Source of the DNA: Granulosicoccus sp.
GTDB lineage: Bacteria > Pseudomonadota > Gammaproteobacteria > Granulosicoccales > Granulosicoccaceae
Reading direction: 5' to 3'
Length of the DNA stretch: 33,767 nucleotides
Assembly (NCBI GenBank): GCA_023300375.1
Contig: JALZWO010000239.1
Span: 1-33,767 of the forward strand
This document shows, one piece after another, positions 7,760-15,008 of this stretch (within the stretch, counting starts at the first letter, position 1; each line of letters starts with the position of its first letter). The notes under the pieces are model-generated. The model was not told the origin of the DNA, did not search any database, and saw only the letters and a program-made list of their open reading frames with translations. The position numbers were made by a program, and so were the translations under genes.

Positions 7760-9247
7760 ATGAAAGAGTCTTCTGTACCTGCCGCCCAAGTGGTAGGGCG
7801 CTACCGCGTTATTCCTATTATCCAAGAACAGGCCATGGCCAATATCAGCACGGCTAAGGCTACGCCTGCGATACAACATGAGGTGGGTTTGCCGGGCGCT
7901 CTAGTCGCTGATTGGCACGACAAGGCTATCAGTCGTTTAGGTACGCTACTGAAAGAGCGACGTGGTTTACAGGTGTTTATGGACAGCTGCACCAAATGTG
8001 GTGCTTGCACCGACAAATGTCATTACTTTCTAGGTACGGGTGATCCTTTAAACATGCCGGTAGCAAGGCAGGATTTGCTTCGCTCGGTTTATCGGCGTCA
8101 CTTTACCTTTGCTGGCAAGTGGTTTCCCAAATTGGTTGGCGCACGTGAACTGGATAAACCCATGCTGGAGGACTGGTATCGCTATTTTCACCAGTGTTCC
8201 GAATGTCGGCGGTGTACCGTATTTTGCCCCAAAGGAATAGACACCAGCGAAGTGACGATGGCTGGCAGAGATATTCTTGCCAGCATTGGTATTGGACAAC
8301 AGTACTCGCAGGAAATCATTGCTAAGGTGAACCGTGTGGGCAACAACTTGGGTATGAAAAAGCCAGCGTTGATTGATGTACTGGACAATCTGGCTGAAGA
8401 TATCAGTGACGACACCGGGCTTGCAATACGTATTCCTTTAGATGATGCGAGCGCTGATATGTTGATCGTGACGCCATCAGCCGATTTTTTCGCAGAGCCT
8501 CATGTTGATGGATTAATCGGCATGATTAAGGTTCTTCATGTTGCAGGCATTCGCTACACCTTTAGTTCTCAAGCCTCAGAGGCCGCTAACTTTGCCCTGT
8601 TCACAGGTCAACGCGATCAAATGCAAGGCATAGCACAGCGTATCAGCACTGCAGCACAGGCATTGGGTGTTAGTCGTATCGTTATGGGCGAGTGTGGTCA
8701 TGCTTGGCGAGTTGCCTATAGTTTTATGGATACTCTGGTTGGTGGCTTTGACTACCTTGATCCCGAACATCCTAGGCCTGAACACATTTGTGAATTGACT
8801 TACGAGCTATTGAAGGCTGGGCGCATTCAGCTTGATCCCACGCGCAACGATGGCAAGGTAGTCACATTCCATGATTCTTGTAATGTGGCACGTGGCTCTG
8901 GAATGGGCGGTATTAGACGTGGACAATTCATTGTTCCGCGTGCGTTGCTCAAAGCAAGTGTTCCTGAAATAATTGAGATGAGCAGCGATGCCACGATGCA
9001 GAAAACATTTTGCTGTGGTGGTGGCGGTGGCTTGCTAACAGATGATCTGATGGAGCTTCGAATTAAAGGGGCTTTGCCACGTGCGCAAGCGTTGCAAGCT
9101 GTTGTTGATTCACACGGAGTTACGCATCTGGTCGCTATCTGCGCTATCTGCAAAACACAATTGTCACAGGTTTTACCTCACCATAATCTGGGTGATGTTC
9201 AAGTAACCAGTCTGCATGAGCTGGTGGGTAATGCAATTATTTTATGA
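7760..9247 (+). CDS. DsrK/HdrD-like iron-sulfur protein
   Basis: A 495-residue cytoplasmic protein. It has two [4Fe-4S] motifs: Cys77/80/83/87 in CTKCGACTDKC and Cys146/149/152/156 in CSECRRCTVFCP. These are followed by a CCG domain formed by Cys374 (HDSC), Cys418-Cys419 (FCCGGGGG) and Cys461/464 (CAIC). A first CCG-like half is degenerate, keeping only a GECGHAWR segment around Cys312. This order matches DsrK and HdrD, whose CCG-bound cluster reduces disulfides; in sulfate reducers DsrK acts on DsrC. With the DsrM-like gene just upstream and dsrC before that, it should form a two-subunit membrane module trading electrons between quinone and the DsrC disulfide. Its stop overlaps the start of the peptidase gene (ATGA). 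Confidence 0.88.
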   Translation: MKESSVPAAQVVGRYRVIPIIQEQAMANISTAKATPAIQHEVGLPGALVADWHDKAISRLGTLLKERRGLQVFMDSCTKCGACTDKCHYFLGTGDPLNMPVARQDLLRSVYRRHFTFAGKWFPKLVGARELDKPMLEDWYRYFHQCSECRRCTVFCPKGIDTSEVTMAGRDILASIGIGQQYSQEIIAKVNRVGNNLGMKKPALIDVLDNLAEDISDDTGLAIRIPLDDASADMLIVTPSADFFAEPHVDGLIGMIKVLHVAGIRYTFSSQASEAANFALFTGQRDQMQGIAQRISTAAQALGVSRIVMGECGHAWRVAYSFMDTLVGGFDYLDPEHPRPEHICELTYELLKAGRIQLDPTRNDGKVVTFHDSCNVARGSGMGGIRRGQFIVPRALLKASVPEIIEMSSDATMQKTFCCGGGGGLLTDDLMELRIKGALPRAQALQAVVDSHGVTHLVAICAICKTQLSQVLPHHNLGDVQVTSLHELVGNAIIL

Positions 9248-11325
9248 AACCACCCATTGCTAAACGCGTGCCGTTTGAGCGTGAACTACACGACTCAACT
9301 TGGACTGATCATTATCATTGGTTGCGAGCAAGCAACTGGCGAGAGTGCATAGATGAGCCCAGTTTGTTGCCTGAAGATATTAGCCAGTATCTGAATGCCG
9401 AGAATGATTGGTTTGAGCACTGCATGGCTGATACAAAAGCCTTACAAAAAACACTATTGGCGCAGATGCGTGGTCGCATACAAGACGTTGAGCAATCACT
9501 TCCTGATGCCATAGACCAATGGTGTTATCTGGATCGCTACCAAGAGGGGGCCGAGCATCCGCAATATGTTCGCTATGCAAGACACAAAGAGATTGGCGAT
9601 AAAGATATGCAAGTGCTCATCGACTTTAATAAGGAAGCGCTTGCACATGCGTATTTCGATTCCGGTGATGCCGAGTACAGTCCAGCACACACGCATCTTG
9701 TATGGTCGATGGACAACAGTGGGGCAGAGCGCTATACGGCGTATGTTCGCAATCTGACAACCGGACTGGATGAAGACATCATCGAAGATGTTGAGGATAT
9801 TACCTGGGGATCATCTGAGTTCCTGTTCTATACCAAGCTTGATGAGGATCATCGGTCGAGTCGGATTTACCGTCATCGACTAGGCACTTCTGCAAATGAT
9901 GACGTATTGATTTTTCACGAAAAAGATAATCGTTTCTCGTGTTCTGTATGGGCTAGTTTGTCAGCAAGCTATGTTTTCATTAGTGTTGATACTGATGATC
10001 AAAGTGAATGTTGGTTCATACCCTGCGACGATCTCACAGCCTCGCCTCGTTGTATCGAGCCCAGAGCGCTTGATCTTGAATACAGTGTGGAACACGTCGG
10101 GGATGCCTTTTACGTTTTAACCAATGCCGATGGCGCTGAGAATTTCAAGCTCATGTCTGTGTCATGTCAATCACCTGAACGTGCAAACTGGCAAGATTGG
10201 CTCGTACCCCCTGAAGGCGTCATGGTGCTGGATGTATATGCCTATCAAGATTGGCTTATGTGGCTAGAGCGTGAGCACGCATTGCCGCGCATTTGCTACC
10301 GTCGCCTTTCAGACGCAACAGCTGAAATACACACCGTAAAATTCAATGAACAAGCGTATGCACTGAGCCTTGAACCTCTGCTGGAATTTGATAGCTCTGA
10401 GTTTCGCTTTAGCTATCAGTCGCCATCAACGCCTGAACAAACCTTTAGTCTGGATATGCGCAGTGGCGAGCGTGCCTTATTAAAAGAGGATGTGATTCCC
10501 TGTGGGCATAATCCAGAACAGTATGTTGTACAGCGCTTATCAGCACAAACGTCAGATAAGCAAAGTGTACCTGTCACCGTGTTGTCTCATGTTGATACTG
10601 TCATTGATGGCTCTGCACCGTGTTTTCTAACCGCGTATGGAGCGTATGGATCGTCTATTCCTGCTTGTTTTTCAAGCTCGATTCTATCGTTAGTGGATAG
10701 AGGCTTTGTCTATGCTATTGCTCATGTTCGAGGTGGGCAAGAAAAAGGACGTGCATGGTATGACGGGGCGCGTGGTGAGTTTAAGCAAAACACGTTTAAT
10801 GATGTGGTTGCGGTAGCTCACTCCTTGATAAGTGATCAATTCACTAGTGCCGGCAAGATTGTGTTGTCTGGCGGTTCTGCCGGTGGGTTGATGGCAGGGG
10901 CTGTGATTAATCAGTGTGAAGATTTGTGGGCAGGTGTGATTGCTGATGTGCCTTTTGTTGACGTCGTCAATACACTTATTGATGACTCGTTGCCACTAAC
11001 CCCTGGTGAATGGTCGCAGTGGGGAAATCCTTTGAATAGTGTTGAAGAATTTGACATTATTCGACGATATTCGCCCTACGAGAATGTGCAGTCGCGCCCT
11101 TATCCCCCTATGTTGGTGACCGCTGGTGTTTCCGATCCAAGGGTCACGTATTGGGAGCCTGCCAAGTGGGTAGCACAGCACCGACATGTTCGAGATGACG
11201 ACAACTTACTGATGCTGAAGACTCACATGAGTACTGGTCATTTCGGGGAGTCTGGGCGCTATGCTTCACTGGTTGATGAAGCTATTGCGCAGGCTTTTGC
11301 GTTGAAAGTGACGCAACAGCATTAA
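9244..11325 (+). CDS. ptrB: Oligopeptidase B (prolyl oligopeptidase family, S9A)
   Basis: A 693-residue serine peptidase with an N-terminal beta-propeller region and a C-terminal alpha/beta hydrolase domain. The triad is visible: Ser545 in GGSAGG, Asp631 in SDPRV and His666 in GHFG. AYGAYG and AHVRGGQEKGRAWY are family blocks before the nucleophile. Length is near that of E. coli PtrB, which cleaves short peptides after Arg or Lys in the cytoplasm. No signal peptide is seen. The ATG overlaps the stop of the DsrK-like gene by four bases, so it belongs to that transcript, although no mechanistic link between the two is evident. Its stop overlaps by four bases the convergent psuG stop, leaving no room for a terminator. 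Confidence 0.88.
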   Translation: MKPPIAKRVPFERELHDSTWTDHYHWLRASNWRECIDEPSLLPEDISQYLNAENDWFEHCMADTKALQKTLLAQMRGRIQDVEQSLPDAIDQWCYLDRYQEGAEHPQYVRYARHKEIGDKDMQVLIDFNKEALAHAYFDSGDAEYSPAHTHLVWSMDNSGAERYTAYVRNLTTGLDEDIIEDVEDITWGSSEFLFYTKLDEDHRSSRIYRHRLGTSANDDVLIFHEKDNRFSCSVWASLSASYVFISVDTDDQSECWFIPCDDLTASPRCIEPRALDLEYSVEHVGDAFYVLTNADGAENFKLMSVSCQSPERANWQDWLVPPEGVMVLDVYAYQDWLMWLEREHALPRICYRRLSDATAEIHTVKFNEQAYALSLEPLLEFDSSEFRFSYQSPSTPEQTFSLDMRSGERALLKEDVIPCGHNPEQYVVQRLSAQTSDKQSVPVTVLSHVDTVIDGSAPCFLTAYGAYGSSIPACFSSSILSLVDRGFVYAIAHVRGGQEKGRAWYDGARGEFKQNTFNDVVAVAHSLISDQFTSAGKIVLSGGSAGGLMAGAVINQCEDLWAGVIADVPFVDVVNTLIDDSLPLTPGEWSQWGNPLNSVEEFDIIRRYSPYENVQSRPYPPMLVTAGVSDPRVTYWEPAKWVAQHRHVRDDDNLLMLKTHMSTGHFGESGRYASLVDEAIAQAFALKVTQQH

Positions 11326-12236
11326 AGCGAAGCGACTGCACTAGCCAATTGGCCAGCCAGTTTGGCGTTGTTGATAATCAACGCCTGATTGGTAACAAGG
11401 CTAGCCCCATCGCTAATGTCAACGATGCGCCCTAGTAACCAGGGCGTAACTGCTTTGCCACTTATACCTTGCTCTTGCGCCTCAGTAACGGCTTGCTCAA
11501 TGAAGCCGTTCATTTTGCTACTGGGTATCTCGTCTGCTTCTGGTACCGGGTTGCCAATGAGTATACCGCCTTCAATGTTCATCGTTTGTCTGGCCTGCAT
11601 GAAGCTTACAACTTCATCAACAGAGTTAATGTTTAGTGGAGCAGCAAGACCACTGTCACGTGACCAGAATGCAGGAAAGTTGACTTGACCAAATGCCAAT
11701 ACGGGAACACCTAAGGTCTCTAACACCTCCAATGTTTTAGGGATGTCGAGAATAGCTTTGGCACCTGCACTAACCACGCATACTGGGGTTTTGGCTAGCT
11801 CATGCAAATCGGCTGAGATATCAAAGCTCTCTGCGGCACCTTGATGCACACCACCAATACCGCCGGTTGCGAATACCTTGATGCCTGCAAGATGCGCAAG
11901 AATCATGGTGGCTGCTACAGTGGTTGATCCGTTTACCCCTTTTGAAACTGCCATGGCAAGATCGGCACGCGACAACTTCATCGCATTGTCAGAACGTGCA
12001 AGCTGCTCAAGTTTTTCGTCATCAAGCCCTATCGTTGGGATGCCATTGAGAACAGCGATAGTGGCGGGCACACAACCAGCCTCGCGCACCGCTTGCTCCA
12101 CCGCCATTGCTGTATCGCGATTAGTAGGGTAGGGCATACCGTGTGTGATGATCGTGCTCTCCAGAGCAACTACGCCTTGGCCACTGGCCAGTGCTGTTTG
12201 TACTTCGGCGCTAATGCTGATGGTTGAATGGGTCAT
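11322..12236 (-). CDS. psuG: Pseudouridine-5'-phosphate glycosidase
   Basis: A 304-residue protein with the strongly conserved PsuG blocks: VALESTIITHGMPYP near the N-terminus, then NGIPTIGL, KGVNGSTTVAATM and ATGGIGGVHQGA. The enzyme splits pseudouridine 5'-phosphate to uracil and ribose 5-phosphate in the cytoplasm and needs a divalent metal. Length equals that usual for the family. The PfkB kinase gene lies upstream on the same strand, which is the normal kinase-then-glycosidase pairing of pseudouridine breakdown, though here the two are separated by 283 bases, so psuG may have its own promoter. Confidence 0.93.
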   Translation of the reverse strand: MTHSTISISAEVQTALASGQGVVALESTIITHGMPYPTNRDTAMAVEQAVREAGCVPATIAVLNGIPTIGLDDEKLEQLARSDNAMKLSRADLAMAVSKGVNGSTTVAATMILAHLAGIKVFATGGIGGVHQGAAESFDISADLHELAKTPVCVVSAGAKAILDIPKTLEVLETLGVPVLAFGQVNFPAFWSRDSGLAAPLNINSVDEVVSFMQARQTMNIEGGILIGNPVPEADEIPSSKMNGFIEQAVTEAQEQGISGKAVTPWLLGRIVDISDGASLVTNQALIINNAKLAGQLASAVASL

Positions 12237-12283
12237 AGCGATTTGTTGTTCAGGTTTGAGAGGGCAATAGTACCCTTAATAGG

Positions 12284-12404
12284 ATGGCACTTATATAAGC
12301 TATTCATTCTCACGTCAGTGGGAATCCACGCAGCTATAAACCTTGGATTCTTAGCCTTCACGAAAATGGCGTTGCCTAGTATTTTTGCAAACAGTAAGTG
12401 CCAT
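12284..12404. repeat. Spaced 10-base inverted repeat in the psuG-psuK gap
   Basis: ATGGCACTTA at 12284-12293 is the exact reverse complement of TAAGTGCCAT at 12395-12404, with 101 bases between. The pairing does not extend past ten bases on either side. The 283-base gap (12237-12519) otherwise holds no convincing gene; two plus-strand reading frames that run through it have no family resemblance. It could be a regulator site pair upstream of psuG or chance. Confidence 0.3.
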
Positions 12405-12519
12405 TGCCTTTAGGTGTCGTTGTTAAGGCCTCTAAGCGTTTCGATACTGGGCCGCCTTTTGCCAGATTTTTATGGGTACCAAGGGTTGCGTAAGGATGCA
12501 AGTGCCAGTGAGCTGATCG

Positions 12520-13551
12520 CTACATTTTTAGCGGTGAGCGCTTGCCGGTTAGTACATCTGCGGCAAGTGGTAGCCCCACCAGCTCTATCGCCCGCAATTG
12601 ATCTAGCCCAGTGGTCATGGCTGCCAGCGTGGCACCTGCCAGAGTGTCACCTGCGCCGTTGACATTGTGAGTGATACTGACATCGGGTACTTGCATTGTG
12701 GTGTTAACTCCTTGGCATCGACTTAGCAATCCGTCGCCGGCGTCGGTAATGATTAAGTCGGAAAATCCAAGTTCAACCAGATAGCTGGTCAACTGCTCTA
12801 GCGACATGGCTTTTTCAGTATGATGGGGGTAGCCGGCTGTTGCACTGGCAAGAGCTATGGCTTCACGTCTATTGCAAAATAATAAATCCACCTGCTTAGC
12901 TACTGGTAATAACCTCTTTGCCTTGTGGGGCGAGACTGCTAGGGCTGCGATAAATGAGTGATCATCGCTCGCCTCTTTGGTCAATCCATTGATACAGTCA
13001 GCGCTTAAATTGGCGTCGATCAGTAGTGTGTAGGGAGGAGTGCCTGGCAGTGTGTTGGCTAAACTATTTTGAGCAGATTGGTTGAGCTTTTCTAGCACAT
13101 GGCTGGCTTGAAGTTGCTCGGCAACACTGACATCAGCTAACCCAAGTAACAGGTTACCGCCACTATCCATAATGGCGCTATAACGTCCTGTGCTGAATCC
13201 ATCAACATAGTGTGACTCCACTAGTAAATCTATCGATGCCATAGTGCTCAGTAGAGCAGCAGCATCGCTGTCGTCACCCAGCGCTGTGTGTAGCGTGACT
13301 AATGCCGTGCTCGAGCACGAGTCTGGGCCAGATTCTGGAAGATAATTCTGGCTCTTGTATACGGAGCAGGCAGCACGAGCGGCATTGGCGGCCACACCTC
13401 CTGCATATCGCCTCCACGCTACCGGATTAGACGCTCCACTCATCAAACCGCCTTCAACGATTGCCGTCTCGTCCAGCAACAGGCCACCTGCGACATGTAG
13501 CTCGATGTGTTCAGTAGTTTTGTCAGTCACGCGGCACGATTTTGTGATCAA
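12520..13551 (-). CDS. psuK: PfkB-family sugar kinase, probably pseudouridine kinase
   Basis: A 343-residue ribokinase-family protein. The N-terminus has the substrate lid strand (HVAGGLLLDE) and the R-x-x-GG-x-AAN block (RYAGGVAANAARAA). The C-terminal signature NGAGDTLAG carries the catalytic aspartate. The family phosphorylates nucleosides or sugars using ATP. Its position upstream of psuG on the same strand makes pseudouridine the likely substrate. The start is unsettled: the longest frame begins at a TTG (13551), while an in-frame GTG at 13530 would shorten it by seven residues. Neither has a good ribosome site. It diverges from dmdA across about 142 bases. Confidence 0.78.
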   Translation of the reverse strand: MITKSCRVTDKTTEHIELHVAGGLLLDETAIVEGGLMSGASNPVAWRRYAGGVAANAARAACSVYKSQNYLPESGPDSCSSTALVTLHTALGDDSDAAALLSTMASIDLLVESHYVDGFSTGRYSAIMDSGGNLLLGLADVSVAEQLQASHVLEKLNQSAQNSLANTLPGTPPYTLLIDANLSADCINGLTKEASDDHSFIAALAVSPHKAKRLLPVAKQVDLLFCNRREAIALASATAGYPHHTEKAMSLEQLTSYLVELGFSDLIITDAGDGLLSRCQGVNTTMQVPDVSITHNVNGAGDTLAGATLAAMTTGLDQLRAIELVGLPLAADVLTGKRSPLKM

Positions 13552-13693
13552 AGACCCAATAGTTTACGTCAATGAACACTTGGATCGACTGCCTATCTTG
13601 AGAGCGGCATGGCTTGACGTTTTCAAGACAGATTATCTACAACCCAAGTGAGTATTATCACGCATCAGAGTCTTTCGGAAGAGAACATCCCCA

Positions 13694-14908
13694 ATGAGCG
13701 TAGATCCACGTATTGCCATCTCTCGCCGATTGCGTAAAACACCTTTTACTTCTCGCGTTTTTGAGCAAGGGGTTACGGCGTTCACTGTCTATAACCATAT
13801 GCTGCTAGCAACTGAGTTTGAGTCCCTTGAAGCGGACTACTGGCATCTGTGTTCTGCCGTTCAGGTATGGGATGTGAGTGTCGAGAGGCAGGTTAGTCTT
13901 AAGGGGCCCGATGCTGACAAGCTAGTGCAACTGATGACACCACGCAATATAGAAGGACTAGCAGCTGATCGTTGCGTTTACTTACCTTTGGCTGATGAAA
14001 AAGGATTACTGGTTAATGACCCTGTTGGCATGCGCGTTGAAGATGACCATTGGTGGCTCTCCATTGCAGATTCAGATGTGAAATTGTGGGCTAGTGGATT
14101 GGCTGCAGGCGCTGGACTTGATGTGTGTGTTACTGAGGCTGATGTGTGGCCCTTGGCGGTTCAAGGCCCAAAGGCTGAGGAACTGATGCAGCGTGTGTTT
14201 GGTGATGATGTTGCAGATATTCGATTTTTTCGGCACAGACGTATGGCTTATGGCAATGCAACATTCGTCGTGTCACGTTCGGGTTGGAGCAAACAAGGCG
14301 GGTTCGAAGTCTATGTAGATGACGTCGCTGAAGGGCAGGCTTTGTATGATGAGTTGTTTGAAAAGGGACAAGATCTCGATGTGAGGGCAGGTTGTCCTAA
14401 TCTTATCGAACGCATGGAGAGCACCTTACTGTCATTCGGTAACGATATGGATTCCAGGCATTCTGTTCTTGAGTCTGGATTGGGTGCGTTTATCGACCTT
14501 GATGCAGACATAAACAGTCTTTCTATCAAAGCCCTAAGAACTGAACGCGATGCCGGCCCAAAGAGACGTCTGATGGGTCTTTTTATACCTGCTCCAGCAG
14601 GTGCACGTCGATTGGCAGAACAGCCGTTTGCTGAACAGTTGGGTATGGATACCAAGCAAGTTGGCTCATCTGAAGATATCCTTAAACAGGGGCTCATACA
14701 ACATTGCTTGGGATCCCAAGTTTACTCACCGCGCTATGGCGTTCAGCTGGCCACTGCGATGCTCGATGAACCATTGGCCAGTAGCGACGTTTGTAAGGTT
14801 TTGTTGGCTGATAGCACAACCGCCGAGGCTATTATCTGCGCGCTGCCTTTTACTCCTCACGTTTTAATGGCCTTAGCTTCTGACGCAGAGGATGTGGCTG
14901 TTTGCTAA
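13694..14908 (+). CDS. dmdA: Dimethylsulfoniopropionate demethylase (GcvT-like aminomethyltransferase family)
   Basis: A 404-residue folate-dependent enzyme. It resembles the marine DmdA protein, as recalled, over its length: RKTPFTSRV, TVYNHMLLAT, VQVWDVSVERQV, LSIADSD, SGWSKQGGFEVY and GCPNLIERMES all match the DmdA pattern better than plain GcvT. DmdA passes a methyl group from DMSP to tetrahydrofolate, leaving methylmercaptopropionate. Ordinary glycine-cleavage partners (gcvH, gcvP) are absent. The ATG follows a GGAAGAG purine stretch about ten bases upstream. DmdA-like paralogues without DMSP activity exist, so the function is likely but not certain. The next gene, 100 bases on, is an acyl-CoA hydratase/dehydrogenase fusion, which could handle the downstream thioesters. 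Confidence 0.82.
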   Translation: MSVDPRIAISRRLRKTPFTSRVFEQGVTAFTVYNHMLLATEFESLEADYWHLCSAVQVWDVSVERQVSLKGPDADKLVQLMTPRNIEGLAADRCVYLPLADEKGLLVNDPVGMRVEDDHWWLSIADSDVKLWASGLAAGAGLDVCVTEADVWPLAVQGPKAEELMQRVFGDDVADIRFFRHRRMAYGNATFVVSRSGWSKQGGFEVYVDDVAEGQALYDELFEKGQDLDVRAGCPNLIERMESTLLSFGNDMDSRHSVLESGLGAFIDLDADINSLSIKALRTERDAGPKRRLMGLFIPAPAGARRLAEQPFAEQLGMDTKQVGSSEDILKQGLIQHCLGSQVYSPRYGVQLATAMLDEPLASSDVCKVLLADSTTAEAIICALPFTPHVLMALASDAEDVAVC

Positions 14909-15008
14909 AGGCTCTTTGGCCGCTCGTTGATGTCTGGTTCATACACCTCTATTGCAAGTGCGCCATTACTAGTACACTAGGGCATCTGTTCACAGCACGC
15001 TCGACATC

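Noticed and set aside
12228-12662. Two plus-strand frames of 61 and 82 codons across the psuG-psuK gap
   Set aside because: No family resemblance, no good ribosome site, and the second runs antisense into the kinase gene.
13694-14908. Annotation as glycine-cleavage T protein
   Set aside because: The conserved blocks fit DmdA better, and no gcvH or gcvP lies beside it.
14952-14978. Promoter candidate before the acyl-CoA fusion gene (TTGCAA, TACACT)
   Set aside because: The spacing is only 15 bases and the -10 box is weak.
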